A stretch of 64,000 nucleotides of DNA from Lutraria lutraria (GCA_964023205.1 OZ026851.1:11697637-11761636), one strand, 5' to 3'; counted from the stretch's first letter, positions 1 through 11,160 are shown. Program-made: numbers and translations. Notes: generated from the letters alone by a model not told the origin.

Positions 1-57
1 CATTTTCTCAAGAAACTGTAAAGACGAACAAGAAATAGTGATAGTTAATATATATAT
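1..57. other. AT-rich left edge, nothing recognised
   Basis: Short AT-rich stretch ending in a TATATATATC run just before the first copy of the flank repeat. No ORF, RNA or repeat was recognised here. Confidence 0.5.
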
Positions 58-130
58 CAGTGTTCTGCCGGCAGAACCTTTCTATTAAGATTACAAGTCA
101 TGCTGATCATCATTATCTGATATTTTCAAT
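58..130 (+). repeat. Diverged flank repeat, copy 1, with 16-bp palindrome
   Basis: Begins CAGTGTTCTGCCGGCAGAAC and continues through a CATGCTGAT...ATTATCTGATATTTT block. The same order of blocks recurs at 561-628, with substitutions and a short deletion. The core GTTCTGCCGGCAGAAC at 62-77 is a perfect 16-bp palindrome. A third, core-only copy (TGTTCCGCTGGCAGAAC) lies at 161-177. It looks like an interspersed invertebrate repeat; the family is not identified. Confidence 0.6.
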
Positions 131-160
131 TATATCAAAATATAGCCGATGTAATGTGAA

Positions 161-177
161 TGTTCCGCTGGCAGAAC
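161..177 (+). repeat. Core-only third copy of the flank palindrome
   Basis: TGTTCCGCTGGCAGAAC matches the palindromic core at 61-77 with two substitutions, and is followed by AT-rich sequence unlike the other two copies. It suggests the palindrome is the end or hinge of a dispersed repeat. Confidence 0.45.
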
Positions 178-254
178 TTACATATTCTTAGGTTAACGTA
201 AACCAAACAAGAAAGAGATTTAAAAAAACAAGCTTAAAAGTCAGTATTGCATGC

Positions 255-547
255 AGTCCCCTGCCAGCACATATCATTGGAATGTTAGCTGATGTTTATA
301 CAGCACCATCTGTCTAGATTTTTAATGATGATAATTAAGTTATCATCCAGAAACCAAATTTCAGTGACCTAGATATTTGACCTATTGATCCCAAATGCAA
401 ACCCACCCTAGATTATCCCCTAAGCAATCCATATACCAACTTTCATTGAAATCCGTCAATTATAACTGAAGTTCCGTCCGGAAACCACTTCGGACAGACA
501 GACGGATGGACGACGACAAACAATATTGTCCGGTACGGCAGGGGACT
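255..547. mobile_element. Small non-autonomous element bounded by an 11-bp inverted repeat
   Basis: AGTCCCCTGCC at 255-265 is the exact reverse complement of GGCAGGGGACT at 537-547, giving a 293-bp element. The interior holds phrases such as CATATACCAACTTTCATTGA and a GGACAGACAGACGGATGGAC tract that I associate with dispersed mollusc repeats; this is memory, not a search. No clean target-site duplication is visible, so the element type (MITE, SINE derivative or other) is open. It separates the two copies of the 58-130 / 561-628 repeat. No coding capacity was seen. Confidence 0.5.
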
Positions 548-560
548 AATACACTTATGT

Positions 561-628
561 CAGTGCTCCACCGGCGGAACATTTCTTTTAGGATACCATG
601 CTGATAAACATTATCTGATATTTTAAAT
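561..628 (+). repeat. Diverged flank repeat, copy 2
   Basis: Starts CAGTGCTCCACCGGCGGAAC and continues into a CATGCTGATAAACATTATCTGATATTTT-like block (positions 597-624). It aligns with 58-130. On the minus strand it lies within an open stretch of about 67 codons (460-663), but the same segment in copy 1 contains stops, so I read it as repeat DNA and not as a gene. Confidence 0.55.
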
Positions 629-798
629 AACTTGTCTGCTTCATTCAGCTTCTCATAGAACACTTTCCTGTCCTCTCACAGAACTTAAACTGACTCAGAC
701 TGTGGAGTTTAAAAAAAGTACTGATATTTGTAATTTATTCCAACAGTCTGTTTGCTTTATGTCTGGAATTACAATACCGGGAGTCCAAGTTGGTTTAC
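629..798. other. Unassigned flank sequence between repeat and gene fragment
   Basis: AT-rich unique-looking DNA. Read on the minus strand it follows the apparent splice donor of the gene fragment at 799-1003, so it would be intron if that fragment was once part of a spliced gene. No other feature was recognised. Confidence 0.35.
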
Positions 799-1003
799 CT
801 CACATTTTGTGCTTTGTAATGTAGGGGTTGTGTCGCATGAGAAATGTTCACAAAAAATTGTTCTAGCCATTTGGAATTTGCCACTATTGAAAGCAATTTC
901 TGTGTGTTTTACACCAGCTTTTTGTTAATTTTCCACTGATGTGACTGAATGCTACATCAACATCTTCGTGAGTATGACCAATCATCAGGAAGGATATGTG
1001 CAC
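799..1003 (-). pseudogene. Broken exon of a GHTHEDVD-domain protein (DUF7869-like)
   Basis: Read on the minus strand, the segment begins after an acceptor-like TTGCAG and encodes VHISFLMIGHTHEDVDVAF followed by SHISGKL. The GHTHED motif lies at 962-979. From memory, F-x-x-V/I-GHTHED-V/I-D with a nearby FS residue pair is a hallmark of a domain in many uncharacterised invertebrate proteins (DUF7869 type), possibly mobile-element related. After GKL the reading frame must change: another frame carries LLSIVANSKWLEQFF and then ISHATQPLHYKAQNVR, which resembles the continuation. It ends at GAG followed by a donor-like GTAAAC (793-798). That second frame also has a TAA at 909-911. The 205-bp segment therefore looks like one real exon with a frameshift and a stop. 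Neighbouring exons were not found. Function is unknown. Confidence 0.55.
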
Positions 1004-1292
1004 CTGCAATGTCATAATAAATGTTGACATTTATATAAAATAAGAAGATGAAAGAATGCAAGATTTTAATAATCTACTTGTGCATGTAATGAGTGAACAC
1101 TGATCTTTCTGTAGATAACAATCTAAGCATTTTGTTTCCCTATAACTGCACGCATTAAAGTCATCTTTTGATCTACATTGAGACAAAAATTATGAATTCA
1201 TGCATGTATAAGTAGTATAATACAACCATCATTGTTGTTTTCAGAATTTTCAAAACTGAGAGCAGTCAGGGTTCTTTTATTTAGAAAGTGGT
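1004..1292. other. AT-rich flank, no gene recognised
   Basis: Lies upstream (minus-strand sense) of the exon fragment and may be old intron. It contains no convincing coding segment, RNA or long repeat. AT-rich tracts dominate. Confidence 0.35.
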
Positions 1293-1311
1293 GACGCCGA
1301 TAGTCGGCGTC
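1293..1311. repeat. Perfect 8-bp stem hairpin GACGCCGA-TAG-TCGGCGTC
   Basis: GACGCCGA (1293-1300) and TCGGCGTC (1304-1311) are exact reverse complements around a 3-base TAG loop, GC-rich in an AT-rich setting. Just downstream, GGAAAATA and TATTTTTCC form a second, imperfect dyad. Paired hairpins like this often mark an end of a mobile element, but the element boundary and family are not visible. I have seen GACGCCGAC-type hairpins in bivalve DNA; that link is inference. Confidence 0.5.
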
Positions 1312-1534
1312 TTCCCCTCGGAAAATAAGCTATATTTTTCCCCTAAAAAAAATTCCCTCAGAGCCATGAACAAATTCCAATATATTTTATGATAAAGTAC
1401 ACATTATCATGTCCATTCCTTTTAGAATTCCTCGCATATTGAATAATGCTTCAACATATGGCATCTATGTAGTCTTATTGACCAGTACATACGGTGGTGA
1501 TACTAAATATAGCTTTTTATTACGTCACGGATAA
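1312..1534. other. Flank up to the satellite boundary
   Basis: AT-rich sequence with no ORF or repeat recognised. It ends at a degenerate first monomer: GTCACGGATAATGTG at 1524-1538 resembles a shortened GTCGCGTGAC...GGTGTG, and full similarity begins at GTGTACATTCTAATAATGTC (1536). Confidence 0.45.
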
Positions 1535-1642
1535 TGTGTACATTCTAATAATGTCATTGAACCCAAAAGAAGAAGGTTTTGTCGCGTGACTTCTATGGTG
1601 TGCATTCTAATAATGTCATTAAACCCACAATGAGAAGATTTT

Positions 1643-1652
1643 GTCACGTGAC
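1643..1652. promoter_or_regulatory. E-box-type palindrome GTCACGTGAC in an edge monomer
   Basis: In this second or third monomer of the array, the usual GTCGCGTGAC reads GTCACGTGAC, a perfect 10-bp palindrome containing CACGTG, the core bound by many bHLH-ZIP factors. Elsewhere the box keeps the imperfect form. It could be the ancestral state or a single CpG transition on the opposite strand. No evidence of regulation. Confidence 0.35.
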
Positions 1653-1771
1653 TTCAATGGTGTACTTTCTAATAATTACAATTAACCCAAAATAAGAAGA
1701 TTTGTTCGTGTGACTTCTATGGTGTGCATTCTAATAATGTCATTGAACCCAAAATAAGAAGGTTTTGTCGC

Positions 1772-1833
1772 GTGACTTCTATGGTGTGTATTCTAATAAT
1801 GTCATTGAACCCAAAATAAGAAGGTTTTGTCGC
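1772..1833 (+). repeat. Reference monomer, type A (62 bp)
   Basis: Example of the commonest type: GTGACTTCTATGG, a TGTATTC or TGCATTC segment, TAATAATGTCATTGAACC, then AAAATAAGAAGG and TTTTGTCGC. Common sub-variants change GTCATTGAA to GTCATTAAA, or AAAATAAGAAGG to AAAATCAGAAGG. Distance from its GTGAC to the next is exactly 62. Confidence 0.9.
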
Positions 1834-2206
1834 GTGACTTCTATGGTGTGCATTTTAATAATGTCATTGAACCCAAAATCAGAAGGTTTTGTCGCGTGCC
1901 TTCTATGGTGTGTATTCTAATAATGTCATTGCACCCAAAATAAGAAGGTTTTGTCGCGTGACTTCTATGGTGTGCATTTTAATAATGTCATTGAACCCAA
2001 AATCAGAAGGTTTTGTCGCGTGACTTCTATGGTGTGCATTCTAATAATGTCATTGAACCCAAAATAAGAAAGTTTTTTCGCGTGACTTCTATGGTGTGCA
2101 TTCTAATAATGTCTTTGGATCCCAAAAGAAGAATATTTTGTTGCGTGACTTCTATTGTGTCTATTCTAATAATTACAATTAACCCAAAATAAGAAGATTT
2201 GTTCCT

Positions 2207-2268
2207 GTGACTTCTATGGTGTGCATTCTAATAATTACAATTAACCCAAAATAAGAAGATTTGTTTGT
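2207..2268 (+). repeat. Reference monomer, type B (ATTACAATTAACCC)
   Basis: GTCATTGAACCC is replaced by ATTACAATTAACCC, and the terminal GTCGC box by GATTTGTTCGT or close variants, so one CpG of the box is lost. Length stays 62. A sub-form carries ACTTCAATGGTGTACTTTCT in the first half, and that first half is followed by ATTACAATT in every copy I compared, so the changes travel together. Confidence 0.85.
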
Positions 2269-2766
2269 GTGATTTCTATGGTGTGCATTCTAATAATGTC
2301 ATTGAACCCAAAATCAGAAGGTTTTGTCGCGTGACTTCTATGGTGTGCATTCTAATAATGTCATTAAACCCAAAATAAGAAGGTTTTGTCGCGTGACTTC
2401 AATGGTGTACTTTCTGATAATTACAATTAACCCAAAATAAGAAGATTTGTGCGTGTGACTTCCATGGTGTGCATTCTAATAATGTCATTGAACCAAAAAT
2501 AAGAAGGTTTTGTCGCGTGACTTCTATGGTGTGTATTCTAATAATGTCATTGAACCCAAAATCAGAAGGTTTTGTCGCGTGACTTCTATGGTGTGCATTA
2601 CAATAATGTCTTTAGACCCCAAAATAAGAAAGTTTTGTCGCGTGACTTCTATGGTGTGCATTCTAATAATGTCTTTGGACCCCAAAAGAAGAATATTTTG
2701 TTGCGTGACTTCTATTGTGTCTATTCTAATAATTACAATTAACCCAAAATAAGAAGATTTGTTCGT

Positions 2767-2828
2767 GTGACTTCTATGGTGTGCAGTCCAATAATTACAA
2801 TTAACCCAAAATAAAAAGATTTGTTCGT
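2767..2828 (+). repeat. Reference monomer, type G (TGCAGTCCAATAATTAC)
   Basis: A type B derivative in which TGCATTCTAATAATT became TGCAGTCCAATAATT and AATAAGAAG became AATAAAAAG. It appears many times from 2.7 to 51 kb, usually after a type B monomer, making a useful marker for block boundaries. Confidence 0.85.
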
Positions 2829-2890
2829 GTGACTTCTATGGTGTGCATTCTAATAATGTCATTGAACCCAAAATAAGAAGGTTTTGTCGC

Positions 2891-2952
2891 GTGACTTCTA
2901 TGGTGTGCATTCTAATAATGTCGTTAAACCCACCATGAGAAGATTTTGTTGT
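2891..2952 (+). repeat. Reference monomer, type D (GTCGTTAAACCCACCATGAG)
   Basis: Carries GTCGTTAAACCCACCATGAG in place of GTCATTGAACCCAAAATAAG and ends TTTTGTTG(T/C)GTGAC, so the CpG box shows C-to-T changes. Length 62. It is usually followed by a type C monomer with GTCTTTGGACC. Confidence 0.85.
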
Positions 2953-3701
2953 GTGACTTCTATGGTGTGCATTCTAATAATGTCTTTGGACCCAAAAAAA
3001 AATGAATATTTTGTCGCGTGACTTCTATGGTGTGCATTCTAATAATGTCATTGAACCCAAAATAAGAAGGTTTTGTCGCGTGACTTCTATGGTGTTCATT
3101 CTAATAATGTCATTGAACCCAAAATCAGAAGGTTTTGTCGCGTGACTTCTATGGTGTGCATTCTAATAATGTCTTTGGACCCCAAAAAAATAATATTTTG
3201 TCGCGTGACTTCTATGGTGTGCATTCTAATAATGTCATTAAACCCAAAATAAGAAGGTTTTGTCGCGTGACATCAATGGTGTACTTTCTGATAATTACAA
3301 TTAACCCAAAATAAGAAGATTTGTGCGTGTGACTTCTATGGTGTGCATTCTAATAATGTCATTGAACCAAAAATAAGAAGGTTTTGTCGCGTGACTTCTA
3401 TGGTGTGTATTCTAATAATGTCTTTGGACCCCAAAAAAAGAATATTTTGTCGCGTGACTTATATGGTGTGTATTCTAATAATGTCATTGAACCCAAAATA
3501 AGAAGGTTTTGTCGCGTGACTTCAATGATGTACTTTCTAATAATTACAATTAACCCAAAATAAGAAGATTTGTGCGTGTGACTTCTATGGTGTGTATTCC
3601 AATAATGTCATTAAACCCAAAATAAGAATATTTTGTCGCGTGACTTCTATGGTGTGCATTCTTATAATATCATTAAACCCAAAATAAGAAGATTTGTTCG
3701 T

Positions 3702-5321
3702 GTGACTTCTATGGTGTGCATTCTAATAATGTCTTTGGATCCCAAAAGAAGAATATTTTGTTGCGTGACTTCTATTGTGTCTATTCTAATAATTACAATT
3801 AACCCAAAATAAGAAGATTTGTTCCTGTGACTTCTATGGTGTGCATTCTAATAATTACAATTAACCCAAAATAAGAAGATTTGTTTGTGTGATTTCTATG
3901 GTGTGCATTCTAATAATGTCATTGAACCCAAAATCAGAAGGTTTTGTCGCGTGACTTCTATGGTGTGCATTCTAATAATGTCATTAAACCCAAAATAAGA
4001 AGGTTTTGTCGCGTGACTTCAATGGTGTACTTTCTGATAATTACAATTAACCCAAAATAAGAAGATTTGTGCGTGTGACTTCCATGGTGTGCATTCTAAT
4101 AATGTCATTGAACCAAAAATAAGAAGGTTTTGTCGCGTGACTTCTATGGTGTGTATTCTAATAATGTCATTGAACCCAAAATCAGAAGGTTTTATCGCGT
4201 GACTTCTATGGTGTGCATTACAATAATGTCTTTAGACCCCAAAATAAGAAAGTTTTGTCGCGTGACTTCTATGGTGTGCATTCTAATAATGTCTTTGGAC
4301 CCCAAAAGAAGAATATTTTGTTGCGTGACTTCTATTGTGTCTATTCTAATAATTACAATTAACCCAAAATAAGAAGATTTGTTCGTGTGACTTCTATGGT
4401 GTGCAGTCCAATAATTACAATTAACCCAAAATAAAAAGATTTGTTCGTGTGACTTCTATGGTGTGCATTCTAATAATGTCATTGAACCCAAAATAAGAAG
4501 GTTTTGTCGCGTGACTTCTATGGTGTGCATTCTAATAATGTCGTTAAACCCACCATGAGAAGATTTTGTTGTGTGACTTCTATGGTGTGCATTCTAATAA
4601 TGTCTTTGGACCCAAAAAAAAATGAATATTTTGTCGCGTGACTTCTATGGTGTGCATTCTAATAATGTCATTGAACCCAAAATAAGAAGGTTTTGTCGCG
4701 TGACTTCTATGGTGTTCATTCTAATAATGTCATTGAACCCAAAATCAGAAGGTTTTGTCGCGTGACTTCTATGGTGTGCATTCTAATAATGTCTTTGGAC
4801 CCCAAAAAAATAATATTTTGTCGCGTGACTTCTATGGTGTGCATTCTAATAATGTCATTAAACCCAAAATAAGAAGGTTTTGTCGCGTGACATCAATGGT
4901 GTACTTTCTGATAATTACAATTAACCCAAAATAAGAAGATTTGTGCGTGTGACTTCTATGGTGTGCATTCTAATAATGTCATTGAACCAAAAATAAGAAG
5001 GTTTTGTCGCGTGACTTCTATGGTGTGTATTCTAATAATGTCTTTGGACCCCAAAAAAAGAATATTTTGTCGCGTGACTTATATGGTGTGTATTCTAATA
5101 ATGTCATTGAACCCAAAATAAGAAGGTTTTGTCGCGTGACTTCAATGATGTACTTTCTAATAATTACAATTAACCCAAAATAAGAAGATTTGTGCGTGTG
5201 ACTTCTATGGTGTGTATTCCAATAATGTCATTAAACCCAAAATAAGAATATTTTGTCGCGTGACTTCTATGGTGTGCATTCTTATAATATCATTAAACCC
5301 AAAATAAGAAGATTTGTTCGT
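3702..5321 (+). repeat. 1620-bp higher-order unit, copy 2
   Basis: Second member of the tandem pair, and the one that carries A at 4194. After 5340 the sequence jumps to a type G monomer while copy 1 leads into GTCTTTGGATCCC, which marks the junction. Confidence 0.95.
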
Positions 5322-5340
5322 GTGACTTCTATGGTGTGCA

Positions 5341-8300
5341 GTCCAATAATTACAATTAACCCAAAATAAAAAAAATTGTTCGTGTGACTTCTATGGTGTG
5401 CATTCTAATAATGTCATTGAACCCAAAATAAGAAGATTTTGTCGCGTGACTTCTATGGTGTGTATTCTAATAATGTCATTGAACCAAAAATAAGAAGATT
5501 TTGTCGCGTGACTTCTATGGTGTGCATTTTAATAATGTCATTGAACCCAAAATCAGAAGGTTTTGTCGCGTGACTTCTATGGTGTGCATTCTAATAATGT
5601 CATTGAACCCAAAATAAGAAAGTTTTGTCGCGTGACTTCTATGGTGTGCATTCTAATAATGTCATTGAACCCAAAATAAGAAAGTTTTGTCGCGTGACTT
5701 CTATGGTGTGCATTCTAATAATGTCATTGAACCCAAAATAAGAAAGTTTTGTCGCGTGACTTCTATGGTGTGCATTCTAATAATGTCTTTGGATCCCAAA
5801 AGAAGAATATTTTGTTGCGTGACTTCTATTGTGTCTATTCTAATAATTACAATTAACCCAAAATAAGAAGATTTGTTCGTGTGACTTCTATGGTGTGCAG
5901 TCCAATAATTACAATTAACCCAAAATAAAAAGATTTGTTCGTGTGACTTCTATGGTGTGCATTCTAATAATGTCATTGAACCCAAAATAAGAAGGTTTTG
6001 TCGCGTGACTTCTATGGTGTGCATTCTAATAATGTCGTTAAACCCACCATGAGAAGATTTTGTTGTGTGACTTCTATGGTGTGCATTCTAATAATGTCTT
6101 TGGACCCAAAAAAAATGAATATTTTGTCGCGTGACTTCCATGGTGTGCATTCTAATAATGTCATTGAACCCAAAATAAGAAGGTTTTGTCGCGTGACTTC
6201 TATGGTGTTCATTCTAATAATGTCATTGAACCCAAAATCAGAAGGTTTTGTCGCGTGACTTCTATGGTGTGCATTCTAATAATGTCTTTGGACCCCAAAA
6301 AAATAATATTTTGTCGCGTGTTCTATGGTGTGCATTCTAATAATGTCATTAAACCCAAAATAAGAAGGTTTTGTCGCGTGACTTCAATGGTGTACTATCT
6401 GATAATTACAATTAACCCAAAATAAGAAGATTTGTGCGTGTGACTTCTATGGTGTGCATTCTAATAATGTCTTTGAACCCAAAATAAGAAGGTTTTGTCG
6501 CGTGACTTCTATGGTGTGCATTCTAATAATGTCTTTGGACCCCAAAAAAAGAATATTTTGTCGCGTGACTTCTATGGTGTGTATTCTAATAATGTCATTG
6601 AACCCAAAATAAGAAGGTTTTGTCGCGTGACTTCAATGATGTACTTTCTAATAATTACAATTAACCCAAAATAAGAAGATTTGTGCGTGTGACTTCTATG
6701 GTGTGCATTCTAATAATGTCATTAAACCCAAAATAAGAATATTTTGTCGCCTGACTTCTATGGTGTGCATTCTTATAATATCATTAAACCCAAAATCAGA
6801 AGATTTGTTCGTGTGACTTCTATGGTGTGCATTCTAATTATATCATTGAACCCAAAATCAGAATGTTTTATCGAGTGACTTCTATGGTGTGCATTCTAAT
6901 AATGTCATTGAACCCAAAATCAGAAGGTTTTGTTGCGTGACTTCTATGGTGTGCATTCTAATAATGTCATTGAACCCAAAATAAGAAGGTTTCGTCGCGT
7001 GACTTCTATGGTGTGCATTCTAATAATGTCTTGGACCCTAAAAAAAGAATATTTTGTCGCGTGACTTCTATGGTGTGTATTTTAATAATATTTTTAAATC
7101 CAAAATAAGAAGGTTTTGTCGCGTGTCTTCAATGGTGTGTACTTTGTAATAATTACAATTAACCCAAAATAAGAAGATTTGTTCCTGTGACTTCTATGGT
7201 GTGCATTCTAATAATTACAATTAACCCAAAATAAGAAGATTTGTTTGTGTGATTTCTATGGTGTGCATTCTAATAATGTCATTGAACCCAAAATAAGAAG
7301 GTTTTGTCGCGTGACTTCTATGGTGTGCATTCTAATAATGTCTTTGAACACCAAAAAAAGAATATTTTGTCGCGTGACTTCTATGGTGTGCATTCTAATA
7401 ATGTCGTTAAACCCACCATGAGAAGATTTTGTTGCGTGACTTCTATGGGTGTGCATTCTAATAATGTCTTTGGACCCCAAAAAAAAGAATATTTTGTCGC
7501 GTAACTTCTATGGTGTGCATTCTAATAATGTCATTGAACCCAAAATAAGAAGGTTTTGTCGCGTGACTTCTCTGGTGTGTATTCTAATAATGTCATTGAA
7601 CCCAAAATAAGAAGGTTTTGTCGCGTGACTTCTATGGTGTGCATTCTAATAATGTCATTAAACCCAAAATAACAATATTTTGTCGCGTGACTTCTATGGT
7701 GTGCATTCTAATAATGTCATTAAACCCAAAATAAGAAGGTTTTGTCGCGTGACTTCTATGGTGTGCATTCTAATAATGTCATTGAACCCAAATGAAGAAG
7801 GTTTTGTCGCGTGACTTCTATGGTGTGTATTCTAATAATGTCATTGCACCCAAAATAAGAAGGTTTTGTCGCGTGACTTCTATGGTGTGCATTTTAATAA
7901 TGTCATTGAACCCAAAATCAGAAGGTTTTGTCGCGTGACTTCTATGGTGTGCATTCTAATAATGTCATTGAACCCAAAATAAGAAAGTTTTTTCGCGTGA
8001 CTTCTATGGTGTGCATTCTAATAATGTCTTTGGATCCCAAAAGAAGAATATTTTGTTGCGTGACTTCTATTGTGTCTATTCTAATAATTACAATTAACCC
8101 AAAATAAGAAGATTTGTTCGTGTGACTTCTATGGTGTGCAGTCCAATAATTACAATTAACCCAAAATAAAAAGATTTGTTCGTGTGACTTCTATGGTGTG
8201 CATTCTAATAATGTCATTGAACCCAAAATAAGAAGGTTTTGTCGCGTGACTTCTATGGTGTGTATTCTAATAATGTCATTGAACCCAAAATAAGAAGGTT

Positions 8301-11160
8301 TTGTCGCGTGACTTCTATGGTGTGCATTCTAATAATGTCATTAAACCCACAATAAGAAGATTTTGTCGCGTGACTTTAATGGTGTGCATTCTAATAATTA
8401 CAACTAACCCAAAATAAGAAGATTTGTTCGTGTGACTTCTATGGTGTGCAGTCCAATAATTACAATTAACCCAAAATAAAAAGATTTGTTCGTGTGACTT
8501 CTATGGTGTGCATTCTAATAATGTCATTGAACCCAAAATAAGAAGGTTTTGTCGCGTGACTTCTATGGTGTGCATTCTAATAATGTCGTTAAATCCACCA
8601 TGAGAAGATTTTGTTGTGTGACTTCTATAGTGTGCATTCTAATAATGTCTTTGGACCCAAAAAAAAAATATTTTGTCGCGTGACTTCTATGGTGTGTATT
8701 CTAATAATGTCATTGAACCCAAAATCAGAAGGTTTTGTCGCGTGACTTCTATGGTGTGCATTCTAATAATGTCATTAAACCCAAAATAAGAAGGTTTTGT
8801 CGCGTGACTTCAATGGTGTACTTTCTGATAATTACAATTAACCCAAAATAAGAAGATTTGTGCGTGTGACTTCCATGGTGTGCATTCTAATAATGTCATT
8901 GAACCAAAAATAAGAAGGTTTTGTCGCGTGACTTCTATGGTGTGTATTCTAATAATGTCATTGAACCCAAAATCAGAAGGTTTTGTCGCGTGACTTCTAT
9001 GGTGTGCATTACAATAATGTCTTTAGACCCCAAAAAAAGAATATTTTGTCGCGTGACTTCTATGGTGTGCATTCTAATAATGTCATTGAACCCAAAATAA
9101 GAAGGTTTTGTCGCGTGACTTCTATGGTGTGCATTCTAATAATGTCTTTGGACCCAAAAAAAATGAATATTTTGTCGCGTGACTTCTATGGTGTGCATTC
9201 TAATAATGTCATTGAACCCAAAATAAGAAGGTTTTGTCGCGTGACTTCTATGGTGTTCATTCTAATAATGTCATTGAACCCAAAATCAGAAGGTTTTGTC
9301 GCGTGACTTCTATGGTGTGCATTCTAATAATGTCTTTGGACCCCAAAAAAAGAATATTTTGTCGCGTGACTTCTATGGTGTGTATTCTAATAATGTCATT
9401 GAACCCAAAATAAGAAGGTTTTGTCGCGTGACTTCAATGATGTACTTTCTAATAATTACAATTAACCCAAAATAAGAAGATTTGTGCGTGTGACTTCTAT
9501 GGTGTGCATTCTAATAATGTCATTAAACCCAAAATAAGAATATTTTGTCGCGTGACTTCTATGGTGTGCATTCTTATAATATCATTAAACCCAAAATCAG
9601 AAGATTTGTTCGTGTGACTTCTATGGTGTGCATTCTAATTATATCATTGAACCCAAAATCAGAATGTTTTGTCGCGTGACTTCTATGGTGTGCATTCTAA
9701 TAATGTCATTGAACCCAAAATCAGAAGGTTTTGTTGCGTGACTTCTATGGTGTGCTTTCTAATAATGTCATTGAACCCAAAATAAGAAGGTTTCGTCGCG
9801 TGACTTCTATGGTGTGCATTCTAATAATGTCTTGGACCCTAAAAAAAGAATATTTTGTCGCGTGACTTCTATGGTGTGTATTTTAATAATGTTTTTAAAT
9901 CCAAAATAAGAAGGTTTTGTCGCGTGTCTTCAATGGTGTGTACTTTGTAATAATTACAATTAACCCAAAATAAGAAGATTTGTTCCTGTGACTTCTATGG
10001 TGTGCATTCTAATAATTACAATTAACCCAAAATAAGAAGATTTGTTTGTGTGATTTCTATGGTGTGCATTCTAATAATGTCATTGAACCCAAAATAAGAA
10101 GGTTTTGTCGCGTGACTTCTATGGTGTGCATTCTAATAATGTCTTTGAACCCCAAAAAAAGAATATTTTGTCGCGTGACTTCTATGGTGTGCATTCTAAT
10201 AATGTCGTTAAACCCACCATGAGAAGATTTTGTTGCGTGACTTCTATGGGTGTGCATTCTAATAATGTCTTTGGACCCAAAAAAAAAGAATATTTTGTCG
10301 CGTAACTTCTATGGTGTGCATTCTAATAATGTCATTGAACCCAAAATAAGAAGGTTTTGTCGCGTGACTTCTATGGTGTGCATTCTAATAATGTCATTAA
10401 ACCCACAATAAGAAGATTTCGTCGCGTGACTTTAATGGTGTGCATTCTAATAATTACAACTAACCCAAAATAAGAAGATTTGTTCGTGTGACTTCTATGG
10501 TGTGCAGCCAATAATTACAATTAACCCAAAATAAAAAGATTTGTTCGTGTGACTTCTATGGTGTGCATTCTAATAATGTCATTGAACCCAAAATAAGAAG
10601 GTTTTGTCGCGTGACTTCTATGGTGTGCATTCTAATAATGTCGTTAAATCCACCATGAGAAGATTTTGTTGTGTGACTTCTATAGTGTGCATTCTAATAA
10701 TGTCTTTGGACCCAAAAAAAATAATATTTTGTCGCGTGACTTCTATGGTGTGTATTCTAATAATGTCATTGAACCCAAAATCAGAAGGTTTTGTCGCGTG
10801 ACTTCTATGGTGTGCATTCTAATAATGTCATTAAACCCAAAATAAGAAGGTTTTGTCGCGTGACTTCAATGGTGTACTTTCTGATAATTACAATTAACCC
10901 AAAATAAGAAGATTTGTGCGTGTGACTTCCATGGTGTGCATTCTAATAATGTCATTGAACCAAAAATAAGAAGGTTTTGTCGCGTGACTTCTATGGTGTG
11001 TATTCTAATAATGTCATTGAACCCAAAATCAGAAGGTTTTGTCGCGTGACTTCTATGGTGTGCATTACAATAATGTCTTTAGACCCCAAAAAAAGAATAT
11101 TTTGTCGCGTGACTTCTATGGTGTGCATTCTAATAATGTCATTGAACCCAAAATAAGAAG
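5341..11160 (+). repeat. Satellite, mixed higher-order phrases
   Basis: Type A to G monomers in phrases shared with other parts of the array but without a clean tandem unit that I could close here. It includes the first copy of a distinctive dimer with TTTTTAAATCC followed by GTGTGTACTTTGTAATAATT. That marker (scored at its ACTTTGTAAT) is at 7141 and 9942 here and recurs 15 more times up to 37677. Confidence 0.8.
6502..6564 (+). repeat. Reference monomer, type C (63 bp, GTCTTTGGACCCC plus A-run)
   Basis: Has GTCTTTGGACCCC followed by a run of A (7 in this copy, roughly 6 to 10 in others) and GAATATTTTGTCGC. The TAA found in the AAAATAAG block of other types is lost, which is why ORFs can run through this type. 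The A-run length varies between otherwise similar copies, as expected for homopolymer slippage. Confidence 0.85.

Larger units (their letters stand above)
2082..3701 (+). repeat. 1620-bp higher-order unit, copy 1
   Basis: Line-by-line comparison with 3702-5321 shows one substitution (G at 2574, A at 4194) and no indel over 1620 bp. The match starts at 2082, where C/T at 2081/3701 ends similarity, and runs to 3720/5340. About 26 monomers. Confidence 0.95.

Noticed and set aside
365..383. TGACCT direct repeat resembling nuclear receptor half-sites
   Set aside because: Spacing of 7 is not a standard arrangement, and the sequence lies in a dispersed repeat.
460..663. Minus-strand ORF of 67 codons in the flank
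   Set aside because: It has no ATG at its start, spans the end of the 255-547 element and a dispersed repeat copy, and the homologous copy at 58-130 contains stops.
2207..2268. CENP-B box in type B monomers (TTCGTGTGA)
   Set aside because: Only the TTCG-N4-A half fits. The required CGGG part is absent (TTCTAT follows), so there is no valid box.
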